A stretch of DNA of 64,000 nucleotides from the NCBI RefSeq assembly GCF_023016005.1, contig NZ_JALKAZ010000001.1, forward strand, positions 186,001 through 250,000, written 5' to 3'. Both the position numbers and the translations under genes were made by a program. Positions 25,363 through 33,912 of this stretch are shown here, piece after piece. Origin of the DNA: Erythrobacter sp. F6033 (lineage in GTDB: Bacteria > Pseudomonadota > Alphaproteobacteria > Sphingomonadales > Sphingomonadaceae). Positions within the stretch are counted from its first letter, which is position 1; the number at the start of each line of letters is the position of its first letter. The notes under the pieces are model-generated. The model searched no databases and was not told where the DNA came from. It saw only the letters and a list, made by a program, of their open reading frames with translations.

Positions 25363-26859
25363 TTACCGCGTGCCGACCATCTGCCTGTAAGACAGAGCTT
25401 CTGCAATATGCGTCCGACCGACTTGCTCTGATTCGGCAAGGTCGGCGATGGTTCGCGCTACTCGAAGCATCCGAGTGTATCCGCGCGCAGAAAGGCGCAA
25501 TTTCTCGGCTGCTTGCATCAAAAGCGTGCGGCCAGCATCATCGGGCGCAGCGAAGCTTTCGAGCGCTTCACCTTCCAATTCCGCATTGGAGCGCACCCCA
25601 CGCAGACCGCACATCGACCGTGCAGCGGCAACTCGCTGTGCAACATCAACGCTTCCTTCGGCAGCAGGAGGCAGGCCGAGGTCCATCGCGCTCACAGCGG
25701 CGACCTCAACATGCAGATCAATTCGGTCGAGCAGTGGGCCGGAAAGCCGCGACTGATATTCTGTCATACAGCGCGGTCCGCGCGCGCAGGTGTGTCCCGG
25801 CTCTCCTGCATGGCCGCAGCGACACGGGTTCATCGCCGCAATCAGCTGAACTCGCGCCGGGAAGCTAACATGAGCATTCGCCCGTGCGACATCGACTTTG
25901 CCGGTCTCCAGCGGCTGCCGCAGGGAATCGAGCACGGAACGTTGGAATTCGGGCAGTTCGTCAAGAAACAACACGCCCAGATGTGCGAGGCTGACCTCCC
26001 CCGGTCTCACCTTCAACCCTCCACCGGTTAGCGCCGCCATGCTGGCGGAATGGTGCGGTGCGCGGAACGGGCGGGCGCGGCTGATCCTGCCCGCGTCCAG
26101 CATTCCCGCGACCGATTGCACCATGGATACCTCAAGCGCTTCGGATGGCGAAAGTTCAGGCAATATCCCGGGCAAGCACGATGCAAGCAGGCTTTTGCCT
26201 GACCCAGGAGGGCCAACCATCAGAAGGTTGTGCCCGCCCGCAGCTGCGATTTCGAGCGCGCGCTTGGCTGTTTCCTGACCTTTCACCTGTTTGAGATCAG
26301 TGACGGGCGGCGCTTCGGCCACATCGCCGCGCGCGGGCTCGTCCAGAACCTGTGTGCCTTTCAAATGACCGAGCAATGCCGAAAGATCGCGAGGCGCAAG
26401 CACCGGGACACCACTCGCCCATTTCGCCTCCGCGCCTTGCTCTGCCGGACAGATAAGCCCCGCTTCTGCCTCGCTGGCGTGCAATGCGGCAATCAGCACG
26501 CCGGGGCTGGCGACTATCCGGCCATCGAGCGACAATTCACCCACCGCGATCCAATCGCCCAATTGCTCGGCATCGGTGACACCCATCGCCGCAAGCAGTG
26601 CCAGCGCAATCGGTAGGTCGTAATGAGATCCGTCCTTCGGCAGATCGGCGGGCGACATATTGATAGTGATCCGTTTCGGGGGCAGCGCAAGCCCCATCGC
26701 GGATAGGGCGGCCTGAACCCGCTCCCGGCTCTCGCTCACAGCTTTGTCAGGTAGGCCGACGATCGAGAACCGAGGCAATCCCGATGCCACTTGGCATTGC
26801 ACTTCGACGCGCCGAGCCTCTAGGCCCAGATAAGCAACCGTGCGCACCAATGCGACCAT
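25363..26859 (-). CDS. comM: ComM/YifB-type AAA+ helicase (Mg-chelatase-like)
   Basis: A 498-residue AAA+ protein. An N-terminal Lon-substrate-like domain (about residues 1-170; RFSIVGLPDKAVSESRERV, SPADLPKDG) precedes an AAA+ core with Walker A GPPGSGKS (216-223) and Walker B LFLDELPEF; AMNPCRCGHAG and a C-terminal helical domain (RGYTRMLRVARTIADL) follow. In Vibrio, ComM is a hexameric helicase that aids branch migration during natural transformation; a housekeeping recombination role is likely where competence genes are absent. Complete. Confidence 0.95.
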   Translation of the reverse strand: MVALVRTVAYLGLEARRVEVQCQVASGLPRFSIVGLPDKAVSESRERVQAALSAMGLALPPKRITINMSPADLPKDGSHYDLPIALALLAAMGVTDAEQLGDWIAVGELSLDGRIVASPGVLIAALHASEAEAGLICPAEQGAEAKWASGVPVLAPRDLSALLGHLKGTQVLDEPARGDVAEAPPVTDLKQVKGQETAKRALEIAAAGGHNLLMVGPPGSGKSLLASCLPGILPELSPSEALEVSMVQSVAGMLDAGRISRARPFRAPHHSASMAALTGGGLKVRPGEVSLAHLGVLFLDELPEFQRSVLDSLRQPLETGKVDVARANAHVSFPARVQLIAAMNPCRCGHAGEPGHTCARGPRCMTEYQSRLSGPLLDRIDLHVEVAAVSAMDLGLPPAAEGSVDVAQRVAAARSMCGLRGVRSNAELEGEALESFAAPDDAGRTLLMQAAEKLRLSARGYTRMLRVARTIADLAESEQVGRTHIAEALSYRQMVGTR

Positions 26860-27089
26860 CTAAAACCCCCGGAGCGCTAGCGGAGCAAGCCGCCGAACAA
26901 TCATCGCCAACTGCGCGGCAATCCCTAATTGCCCCTAGTCATTGGAATGAAGCGCACATTTACCTTGTTTGAGTGCCGATTGTGCAAGCTTAATAGCGAC
27001 TTGTCGAGCGGCTAAGCCAGCCTGTTAAAGAAAATCGCAAGTATAAACCTTGGCACTTTTTCAAGCGCTGGCCTCCTAATCAACGCAGC

Positions 27090-28079
27090 GTGAAGAAGCT
27101 CGCTGCCTTGATCGCTCTATTTCAGGTCCTGCTGCTGCCTGCCGCCGCGCAAGCTCAGGACTATGTCGGCGCGCGCACGGTTTCTACGACGAGCTGGGTC
27201 GAAGAATGGGATCCGGTGAGTGAAAGCTGGGTGCGTGTTGCGGATGACGTGGACGCTGCAAATGAACCAGTCACGACTATCACAACGCACATCGTCAACG
27301 GCCAAGTTGTTTCGGAAACCACAAAGATTGGTGCAGCGCGCTATGCGGTTCCACTACGCGCGCAGCCGGAATCGAAGGCAATTGCGCAGTACGGTCCGTT
27401 CCGCGTGATTGATGGCAAACGCGCGGCGGTTGTCGGGACGACTGGTCCGCAATCACCTCTGCATTTTGACGCAATGATGCGTGATTTTCCCCAGCTTGCG
27501 GTCCTCGAACTCGTTGACGCTGGTGGTACCAGCCACGACATCGCCAATCTGGAAGTTGGCCGCCGCATTCGTGCAGCGGGCCTGACAACTCATGTTCCCA
27601 ATGGCGGGTCGGCGCGTTCGGGCGGGGTTGAACTGTTCCTCGCTGGCGAAAAGCGTACAATGGCCGCAGGCGCACAATTTGCGGTGCATTCATGGCTCGA
27701 CAATTACGGCCGCCAGCCCGCCGATTTCGCACCTGATGCGCCGGCGAATCGCCTGTATCTCAATTACTATGTTGAAATGGGTATGAGCGAAGACCGCGCC
27801 CGGAGCTTTTATGCGATGACCAATTCGGTGCCGCATTCCAGCGCGCTTTGGCTGAAAGCAGATGATATGCAGTCATGGATCAAGCCAGAGCATTCGCCGA
27901 TCATGGCAGTTCAAGCGCAAGTGCGTATGGCGCTGACCGAGCCGCTGCCAACCCCTGAGATTTCAGTCACTCCTGTGACGCTATCCGTGATGATCGAAAC
28001 TGCCCCTGTGATCGACTATAAGGATGTCACACGTCTTGCGGTGGCGGATACGGCAATTTCGGGAGCTGAAACATCGTGA
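27090..28079 (+). CDS. Secreted ClpP/crotonase-fold protein (COG3904-like)
   Basis: A 329-residue exported protein with a signal peptide cleaved near AAQAQ (about residue 23). Residues about 90-215 look like the ClpP-fold family COG3904: ESKAIAQYGPFRV, FPQLAVLELVDAGGTSHDIANLEVGRRIRAAGL, and ARSGGVELFLAGEKRTMAAGAQFAVHSW. The Ser in SGGVELF aligns with the SAC serine of relatives and the His in VHSW with their GxH. The C-terminal 80 residues are Thr/Val rich without a known domain. The GTG start has no clear ribosome-binding site. Protease activity is speculative. Confidence 0.6.
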   Translation: MKKLAALIALFQVLLLPAAAQAQDYVGARTVSTTSWVEEWDPVSESWVRVADDVDAANEPVTTITTHIVNGQVVSETTKIGAARYAVPLRAQPESKAIAQYGPFRVIDGKRAAVVGTTGPQSPLHFDAMMRDFPQLAVLELVDAGGTSHDIANLEVGRRIRAAGLTTHVPNGGSARSGGVELFLAGEKRTMAAGAQFAVHSWLDNYGRQPADFAPDAPANRLYLNYYVEMGMSEDRARSFYAMTNSVPHSSALWLKADDMQSWIKPEHSPIMAVQAQVRMALTEPLPTPEISVTPVTLSVMIETAPVIDYKDVTRLAVADTAISGAETS

Positions 28080-28085
28080 GATTGC

Positions 28086-28112
28086 TTGACTCATGCGCGG
28101 GGACACCATAGG
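28086..28112 (+). promoter_or_regulatory. Candidate rpmH promoter
   Basis: TTGACT at 28086-28091 and CATAGG at 28107-28112 with a 15-base spacer lie 7 bases after the previous gene. The -35 is near consensus; spacer is short and the -10 weak. It lies upstream of the terminator-like hairpin at 28128. Confidence 0.4.
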
Positions 28113-28127
28113 AGCGCGCGCCTGACC

Positions 28128-28156
28128 CGGCTGCCTTTGTGGGTGGCCGCTTTTTT
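28128..28156 (+). terminator. Terminator-like hairpin in the rpmH leader
   Basis: CGGCTGCC (28128-28135) pairs with GGTGGCCG (28142-28149) using two G-U pairs around a 6-base loop, followed by C and six T. It is a textbook intrinsic terminator located 68 bases before rpmH. It ends the upstream gene or acts as an attenuator for rpmH. Confidence 0.65.
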
Positions 28157-28223
28157 ATTGGTGAGCGATCAAAGTGCGCACTTCGCACAGGACAGCCCAC
28201 CGGACCAATTTATCGAGGACGAT

Positions 28224-28358
28224 ATGAAGCGGACATTTCAGCCCAGCAATCTAGTGCGCGCCCGTCGGCACGGTTTCTTTGCACGCAAAGCTACTCCGGG
28301 TGGCCGCAAGGTGATCCGTGCACGTCGCAAGCGTGGCCGTAAGAGCCTTTCGGCTTAA
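28224..28358 (+). CDS. rpmH: 50S ribosomal protein L34
   Basis: A 44-residue L34: [18 protein letters not shown], then [21 protein letters not shown]. It is the first gene of the conserved rpmH-rnpA-yidD-yidC-yihA cluster. CGAGGA precedes the ATG by about five bases. In many bacteria this cluster is close to the replication origin, consistent with dnaA about 15 kb away. Confidence 0.97.
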   Translation: MKRTFQPSNLVRARRHGFFARKATPGGRKVIRARRKRGRKSLSA

Positions 28359-28365
28359 TCGCATT

Positions 28366-28465
28366 GGCGCCCTCAGGCGCCGGGCGCGGGCCATCCGGCC
28401 CACTTGGCTACGCCGCATAAGCGGCGGTGGGCAGTCGCCCTTTGCGGGCTCCCTTGTGGGAGCCC
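28366..28465. repeat. Array of five short hairpins between rpmH and rnpA
   Basis: Five consecutive inverted repeats fill 100 bases: GGCGCC-CTCA-GGCGCC (28366-28381); GGGCC-ATCC-GGCCC (28388-28401); CGCCGC-ATAA-GCGGCG (28411-28426); GGGC-AGTC-GCCC (28429-28440) followed by TTT; GGGCTCCC-TTGT-GGGAGCCC (28446-28465). All have 4-base loops. The last can be a terminator or processing site that lowers rnpA relative to rpmH. Confidence 0.8.
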
Positions 28466-28511
28466 GTTTGCGTTTCTGCTTTCCTTTGAGAGCCGCTAAG
28501 CTGCAGTTTCT

Positions 28512-28910
28512 ATGCTTCAAACCCTAACCAAGCGGTCCGATTTTCTCACAGCCAACAAAGGTCTGCGCAATGCGCGGGCGGGGTTCGTGCTGCAAACGCG
28601 GCCCAATGGCGGTCAGGGTATGCGGTACGGCATCACCGTGACGAAGAAGATCGGCAATGCCGTGATTCGCAACCGTATGAAACGGCGTTTTCGCGAGTTG
28701 TTGCGGGCGAAGTTGCCCGAACTTGGTCTGCCCGATCACGATCATGTGCTGATCGGACGCGCGGGCGGGGTTGAGCGCGACTTTCACACTATGGCCGCCG
28801 AATTGGACAAGGCGCTGGAGCGCGCCCGTGAAGGGAAATCCGATCCTGCCCGCGGTCGGCGTCCTCGCAGGGGAAACAAGGGCAGCGGCAGCGGCGGGGG
28901 CCAGAAATGA
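28512..28910 (+). CDS. rnpA: Ribonuclease P protein component
   Basis: A 132-residue basic protein, the protein subunit of RNase P, which matures tRNA 5' ends. The family signature lies at [31 protein letters not shown]-type N-terminus is [13 protein letters not shown]. The C-terminal tail (about residues 110-132) is Arg/Gly rich and unusual only in length. Its stop overlaps the yidD start (ATGA). Confidence 0.96.
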   Translation: MLQTLTKRSDFLTANKGLRNARAGFVLQTRPNGGQGMRYGITVTKKIGNAVIRNRMKRRFRELLRAKLPELGLPDHDHVLIGRAGGVERDFHTMAAELDKALERAREGKSDPARGRRPRRGNKGSGSGGGQK

Positions 28911-29116
28911 AACGCATTCTGATTCTGATCGCTCGCTTTTGGCAACTCGGCCCATCGCGCATTTTGCCGCCAAGCTGCCGCTATGCGCCAACATGCAGCG
29001 ACTATGCGATTCAGGCGCTCACCAAATATGGTGCTCTCAAGGGTGGATGGCTGGCATTAAAGCGGCTAGGGCGCTGCCATCCATGGGGCGGTCATGGACA
29101 TGATCCCGTTCCCTAG
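28907..29116 (+). CDS. yidD: Membrane protein insertion efficiency factor YidD
   Basis: A 69-residue protein of the YidD family. Conserved residues are [41 protein letters not shown]. An amphipathic N-terminal helix contacts the inner membrane; the three conserved Cys are present. It aids YidC-dependent insertion. Coupled to rnpA by ATGA overlap and followed by yidC. Confidence 0.96.
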   Translation: MKRILILIARFWQLGPSRILPPSCRYAPTCSDYAIQALTKYGALKGGWLALKRLGRCHPWGGHGHDPVP

Positions 29117-29174
29117 TAATATTTAGTGTAGTGTCTATCTAACACACCAACAGAAGAATTGACGGGATTTCACT

Positions 29175-30956
29175 TTGGACAACCAGCGTAATCTTTTGCT
29201 CGCTGTCGCTCTTTCCGCCGTGCTGATTATCGGCTGGGATTTTGCGATGCGGACATTCTATCCTGAGGCGGCATTCTCGTCTCCGGTCGAAGAAGTCGAG
29301 CCTACCGCTCAAGCAAGCGCAGGCGGCGCGCCGGGAACGACAACAGTTGCTGGCGACTTGCCTGATGGTGTCACGCCTGTTGCTGGTCCCGTCGATCTGT
29401 CCGCGGCGCTGGCTGATCCGAACCGCGTTGTAATCGAAACGCCGAAACTTGCTGGTTCGATCAATCTTGTCGGTGCGCAGATTGATGACATCGTTCTGAA
29501 GGATTACCGGCAGTCGGTCGATAAAGACAGCGGCCCCGTCCGCCTGTTTGCGCCAGCCCGCACCGAAGATCAGTATTTCGCGCAGTTCGGCTTTGTTGCC
29601 GGGGGCGAACGTATGCCGAGCACGGTCGTCTGGGAAGCAAGCGGTGACAAGCTTACACCGAACACACCGGTTACTCTGACGCATACCGATGAGGCTGGCC
29701 TGACATACACAATCGCCCTGTCGATTGACGAAGATTATATGATTTCAGCCGCGCAATCCGTAGCCAACGCTTCGGAGGCGGCTGCGATCGTGCAGCCATT
29801 CACGATAATCGACCGCACCAGCAAGAACGCCTCGCCAGACGAGTTTATCGTCCATTCCGGCCCGATCGGGGTATTTGATGACACGCTCCAGGACGGCAAC
29901 AATTACGAAGAGCTGACCGAGATCGGCCGCGACATGCCTGCGGGCACTGCCGATTGGCTTGGCTTCACAGACCGTTACTGGCTTTCTGCGCTCGTCCCGG
30001 GTGAAGGGGAAACCGCAAGCGCAGGCTTCCGCGCGCTCGGCGGCGATCTGTTCCGCACTGGCATTACCTATCAGGCGCAAACCATCCCCGCCGGCGGCAG
30101 CTTGACCCAATCGACGCGCCTTTTTGCCGGTGCCAAAAATTCCATCGTCCTCGATAAATACGAAGACAGCGGCATCCGTTCTTTCGGTAATGCGATCTCC
30201 TGGGGTTGGTTCGGATTTATCGAAAAGCCGTTTCTGTGGCTCTTGCGCACGCTCAACGGTCTCGTCGGAAACTTTGGTGTCGCGATCATCCTGCTGACAG
30301 TCATCGTTCGCGGATTGATGTTCCCGATCGCGCAAAAAGGCTTTGCGAGTATGGCCGCGATGAAGGCCATCCAGCCGAAGATGAAAGCGGTTCAAGAACG
30401 CTATAAGGATGACAAGCAACAGCAGCAGCAAGAGATCATGAAGCTGTACAAGCAAGAGGGCGTCAATCCGCTTGCAGGCTGTTTGCCGATCCTGATCCAG
30501 ATCCCGATCTTCTTCGCGCTGTATAAGGTGCTGATGCTGGCGATTGAGATGCGGCACGAACCGTTCCTCTATATCTCCGATCTGTCGGCGCCTGACCCAG
30601 CGACGATCCTGAACCTGTTTGGCTATCTGCCGTTCGAGGTTCCCGGCTTCCTGGGCATTGGTGTGCTTGCCGTGCTGCTTGGTGTGACGATGTGGATCAC
30701 ATTCAAGCTGAACCCCGCAGCGATGGATCCGATGCAGCAGCAAATCTTCAACCTGATGCCGTGGATCCTGATGTTCGTAATGGCTCCATTCGCTGCAGGT
30801 CTTCTGCTTTACTGGGTAACGTCGAACATTTTGACGGTCGCGCAGCAAAGCTATCTCTATTCCAAGCACCCCGCGCTGAAAGCGCAGGCGAAAAAGGATA
30901 AGGAAGAGATGGCCAAGAAGAAGGCTGCCGAGAAAGAGGCGAAAGGCAAAGCGTGA
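29175..30956 (+). CDS. yidC: Membrane protein insertase YidC
   Basis: A 593-residue Oxa1/YidC insertase. N-terminal helix (about residues 7-23), a periplasmic beta-sandwich domain (about 60-340) with PVTLTHTDEAGL and LGFTDRYWLSALVP, then the five-helix core beginning near WGWFGFIEKPFLWLL, with the hydrophilic-groove helix NFGVAIILLTVIVRG containing the conserved Arg. A Lys-rich C-terminal tail fits ribosome contact. The start is TTG at 29175. The GTG of yihA overlaps its stop. Confidence 0.97.
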   Translation: MDNQRNLLLAVALSAVLIIGWDFAMRTFYPEAAFSSPVEEVEPTAQASAGGAPGTTTVAGDLPDGVTPVAGPVDLSAALADPNRVVIETPKLAGSINLVGAQIDDIVLKDYRQSVDKDSGPVRLFAPARTEDQYFAQFGFVAGGERMPSTVVWEASGDKLTPNTPVTLTHTDEAGLTYTIALSIDEDYMISAAQSVANASEAAAIVQPFTIIDRTSKNASPDEFIVHSGPIGVFDDTLQDGNNYEELTEIGRDMPAGTADWLGFTDRYWLSALVPGEGETASAGFRALGGDLFRTGITYQAQTIPAGGSLTQSTRLFAGAKNSIVLDKYEDSGIRSFGNAISWGWFGFIEKPFLWLLRTLNGLVGNFGVAIILLTVIVRGLMFPIAQKGFASMAAMKAIQPKMKAVQERYKDDKQQQQQEIMKLYKQEGVNPLAGCLPILIQIPIFFALYKVLMLAIEMRHEPFLYISDLSAPDPATILNLFGYLPFEVPGFLGIGVLAVLLGVTMWITFKLNPAAMDPMQQQIFNLMPWILMFVMAPFAAGLLLYWVTSNILTVAQQSYLYSKHPALKAQAKKDKEEMAKKKAAEKEAKGKA

Positions 30957-31642
30957 GCGCGCCCGAGCTAACAGAAGCGGAGATTGAGGAGCGCGCGCAA
31001 TTGCGCCGCGAGAAGAAGGCCATGCGCCTATTCTCCGGCCGCGTGGATTTTCTACTCTCCGCTCCGCAGCTCAAATTCCTGCCCGATGCGACCGTGCCCG
31101 AAATCGCTTTTTGTGGCCGAAGCAATGTCGGCAAAAGCTCGCTGCTCAATGCGCTGGTCGGGCGAAAGAAGATCGCTCGCGCTTCCGTGACGCCGGGGCG
31201 GACTCAGGAACTCAACTTTTTCGAAGTTGGCGAACCAACACAGTTCCGGCTAGTCGATATGCCGGGATATGGCTTTGCGAAAGCGCCCGTTTCGGTTGTC
31301 GAGAAATGGAAGAAGCTGGTCAGGTCATATCTGCGCGGACGGACCGTGCTCGCGCGCAATCTTGTGCTGGTCGATAGCCGCCACGGCCTGAAACAGGTCG
31401 ATCTCGACATGATGAAAATGCTCGATGAGGCGGCAGTCGGCTACCGGATCGTGCTGACGAAAACGGATAAGATCAAAGCCAGCCATCTGGACCGTGTGGC
31501 ACAAGAGGTGGCCGATGAGGCCCGCAAGCACCCCGCCGCCTATCCCGAACTGCATTTGACCAGCAGCGAAAAAGGGATGGGTATCGATGCGCTTCGGGTG
31601 GCTTTGATACAGGACGCTCTAGGAGCAGAGTCGCTGGATTAA
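30953..31642 (+). CDS. engB: Ribosome biogenesis GTPase YihA/YsxC (EngB)
   Basis: A 229-residue GTPase for 50S ribosome assembly. Motifs: G1 GRSNVGKSS, G2 region TPGRTQELNFFEV, G3 DMPGYGFA, G4 TKTDK, G5 TSSEKGMG. N-terminal 45 residues extend the usual core. GTG start overlaps the TGA of yidC (GTGA). It closes the operon; no obvious terminator follows, instead a repeat-bearing gap. Confidence 0.96.
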   Translation: MSAPELTEAEIEERAQLRREKKAMRLFSGRVDFLLSAPQLKFLPDATVPEIAFCGRSNVGKSSLLNALVGRKKIARASVTPGRTQELNFFEVGEPTQFRLVDMPGYGFAKAPVSVVEKWKKLVRSYLRGRTVLARNLVLVDSRHGLKQVDLDMMKMLDEAAVGYRIVLTKTDKIKASHLDRVAQEVADEARKHPAAYPELHLTSSEKGMGIDALRVALIQDALGAESLD

Positions 31643-31653
31643 ACGACGCATCT

Positions 31654-31755
31654 TGTAGGACACACATGACAGATTGTCCTACATGTCACCCGTGGTCTTT
31701 CGGGTTTACTATCTGATTTTGCGAGAATTTATGCCTGTAGGACACAGGTGACAAC
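31654..31755. repeat. IS-end-like repeats downstream of engB
   Basis: TGTAGGACA occurs at 31654-31662 and 31736-31744 and inverted (TGTCCTACA) at 31675-31683. The two direct copies continue with the related strings CACATGACA and CAGGTGACA. The 82-base spacing and the mix of direct and inverted copies look like transposase-binding ends of a decayed insertion sequence or a small non-autonomous element. No transposase reading frame is present. Confidence 0.5.
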
Positions 31756-31840
31756 TTGCCAACATTCTGGTTGAAATCAGCACTAACGATGAGAAAGAAC
31801 GCAGCTTTCCAGTAGCGATCTCAGCCGCAGTAGGAAAACC

Positions 31841-32263
31841 TCACTCTTTCGCGAAAAGCTGCCCCATATCGGCCAGAGCTTTAAACTCCAGCGCATTGCC
31901 CGATGGATCGCGCAGGAACATGGTCGCCTGTTCGCCGGGGCGATCACGGAACCGTATCGTCGGCTCAATTACAAAGTCTGTGCCCGCCGCTTTCAGCTTT
32001 TCCGCCAGCGCTTCCCAGTCCTCCATTGGTAGAACCAGACCGAAATGCGGAACCGGCACTCCGTGCCCATCGACATGGTTGCTGGCGGCATCACCTGCTT
32101 TGCCCGGCGCAAGGTGCGCGACAATCTGGTGCCCGTGAAAATCGAAGTCGATCCATTCGTCTGAGCTGCGCCCCTCTTTGCATCCCAGCAGATCGCCATA
32201 GAAGGCGCGCGCTTTTCCAAGATCATCGACAGGAAAAGCGAGATGGAAGGGCGAAAGCGTCAT
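31841..32263 (-). CDS. VOC-superfamily (glyoxalase-like) protein
   Basis: A 140-residue vicinal-oxygen-chelate protein with two beta-alpha-beta modules. Likely metal ligands are the His in SPFHLAFPV, the His in VPHFGLVL and the Glu in [23 protein letters not shown] and DPSGNALEF are typical. Members include dioxygenases, glyoxalase I and resistance proteins; substrate unknown. Divergent from the GST gene. Confidence 0.88.
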   Translation of the reverse strand: MTLSPFHLAFPVDDLGKARAFYGDLLGCKEGRSSDEWIDFDFHGHQIVAHLAPGKAGDAASNHVDGHGVPVPHFGLVLPMEDWEALAEKLKAAGTDFVIEPTIRFRDRPGEQATMFLRDPSGNALEFKALADMGQLFAKE

Positions 32264-32380
32264 TTCTTGGGCCTTTTTGCGGTTTCTGGTCCCTAGTAAC
32301 CCGTTCAGGCTCGACAGCGAAACACTGAATATCTAGGCAGGTCGCACTTTTGCAAGGCCGCTGGTGGAGCAGGCAGAATT

Positions 32381-33046
32381 ATGAAGCTGATTATCGGCAA
32401 TAAGAACTATTCGAGCTGGTCGCTGCGCGGTTGGCTTGCCCTTAAGCAATCCGGCTTGCACTTTGAAGAAATCATCGTGCCGCTACTGGGCGAGCAATGG
32501 GACAAGGCCAAGCAGGAAGGCGATATGCAGCCATCCAGCGGCAAGGTTCCGATCCTGTGGGATGAAGAGAACGTCATCTGGGATAGTCTCGCGATACTGG
32601 AATATTGCTCTGACAAAGTGGGCCGTGACCGGTTCTGGCCGAAAGAAGACGGTGCTCGGGGCATGGCGCGGGCGATGGTGGCAGAGATGCATTCTTCCTT
32701 CGCATCGCTGCGCACCGACATGCCGATGAATGTCCGCCGCCGGGTGCAATTGCAGAACGTGTCAGATGCCACCAAGGCCGACATTGTCCGCATCCTGCAA
32801 TTGTGGGCAGAGGCGCGCTCTCGCCATGGCAGCGCGGGACCATTCCTGTTCGGTACATATGGCGCAGCGGATATATTCTTTGCGCCGATCGTTTCGCGCT
32901 TCATCACTTACGGTATTGGCGTGCCGGGATTCGCGCAGAGTTATATGGAAGCCATGTGGGAACATGCCTGGACACAGGAATGGATCACCGCGGCAGAGGA
33001 AGAACAATGGGTCATCGAACAATACGAAAGCGTTGCAGCGGAGTAA
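32381..33046 (+). CDS. Glutathione S-transferase family protein
   Basis: A 221-residue two-domain GST. The thioredoxin-like domain (about 1-80) begins MKLIIGNKNYSSWSLRGW, with SGKVPIL (cis-Pro for glutathione binding) and DSLAILEY; an all-helical C-terminal domain follows with FGTYGAADIFFAPIVSRF. The catalytic residue is probably one of the serines in SSWS. Its last 40 bases overlap the start of the S1/P1 nuclease gene in another frame. Confidence 0.9.
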   Translation: MKLIIGNKNYSSWSLRGWLALKQSGLHFEEIIVPLLGEQWDKAKQEGDMQPSSGKVPILWDEENVIWDSLAILEYCSDKVGRDRFWPKEDGARGMARAMVAEMHSSFASLRTDMPMNVRRRVQLQNVSDATKADIVRILQLWAEARSRHGSAGPFLFGTYGAADIFFAPIVSRFITYGIGVPGFAQSYMEAMWEHAWTQEWITAAEEEQWVIEQYESVAAE

Positions 33047-33912
33047 TCATCGCTGGCCTGTTGGCGCTGGTGATGGTGATGCCCGCGCCGGCGCATGCTT
33101 GGGGTTTCTACGCACACCGGAAAACGGCGGACATTGCCGAGGTGAATGTTTCACCCGCGACGCGCGCAAAGATCGAAGCGCTGATGAAATCAGAGGCGCT
33201 GCTCGGCACACCCGAATGCGATCTCGCCACGATACAGGACGCCAGCGTCTGGCCCGATTGCGTGCGCCGCGCGCGCTGGCGCTGGGGCTACACCGCAGCA
33301 TGGCATTACCGCACCACACCCATCTGCGAGGCGTATAATCCGCGCGCGAATTGCTCGGGCGGGAACTGTGTGACGGCTCAGGTGGAACGCAACCACCGGA
33401 TCCTTGCCGATGAAAGCCTGCCCGATCACATCCGGCTCGAAGCGCTGGCTTTTATGGTCCACTTTGCGGGCGACGTGCATATGCCGCTGCATTCGGGCGA
33501 CAAGAATGATCGCGGCGGGAATGACCGCGAGACTGATTATGGCATCGTGCCCAGCCTGAACCTGCATTGGATCTGGGACGGGCCGCTGGCCGAACGTGCG
33601 ATCAGCGATCCCGCTGATCCGGTCGTGCGCCGTTATTCACCCGCAGAGCGCGGCGATCTGGGCGGCGGCCAAGCGGCGGATTGGGGCCGCGAAAGTTGGA
33701 AAATCAGCCGCGATTTCATCTATCCCACCGCATTCGATACCGAGGATGTGTGCGGCGGCGAGCTGCCGATGAAAACCGCGCTGAGCCAAGAGGACATTGC
33801 GCTCGGCGTGCCCATTGCAAAGCGCCGCGTACAGCAAGCGGGCGTGCGGATTGCCGATTTGCTTGAAAGCGCCTTTGCACCGGGGCCGCTCCCGCAAGAG
33901 GAACGCCGATGA
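33007..33912 (+). CDS. S1/P1-type zinc nuclease, secreted
   Basis: A 301-residue phospholipase C/P1 nuclease-fold enzyme. After a basic N-terminus and membrane segment (about 10-28) the signal peptide is cleaved at AHA-W, exposing the Trp that ligates zinc in this family (WGFYAHRKTADIAE). Further ligand motifs are QDASVWPD, AWHY, ERNHRILAD and FMVHFAGDVHMPLHSGDKNDRGGND. It would degrade single-stranded nucleic acids in the periplasm or outside, releasing phosphate and nucleosides. ATG 33007 has AGAGGA six bases upstream. Overlaps the GST gene and, by ATGA, dapE. Confidence 0.9.
   Translation: MGHRTIRKRCSGVIIAGLLALVMVMPAPAHAWGFYAHRKTADIAEVNVSPATRAKIEALMKSEALLGTPECDLATIQDASVWPDCVRRARWRWGYTAAWHYRTTPICEAYNPRANCSGGNCVTAQVERNHRILADESLPDHIRLEALAFMVHFAGDVHMPLHSGDKNDRGGNDRETDYGIVPSLNLHWIWDGPLAERAISDPADPVVRRYSPAERGDLGGGQAADWGRESWKISRDFIYPTAFDTEDVCGGELPMKTALSQEDIALGVPIAKRRVQQAGVRIADLLESAFAPGPLPQEERR

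Noticed and set aside
28366..28465. CRISPR-like array
   Set aside because: The stems differ in sequence, lack equal spacers and are only 12-20 bases long; they are hairpins, not repeats.
29745..30869. Open frame antisense to yidC (about 374 codons)
   Set aside because: Shadow of yidC, with a Gln/His-rich product typical of antisense translation.
31654..31755. att site of an integrated element
   Set aside because: No tRNA gene, integrase or foreign block is present on either side.
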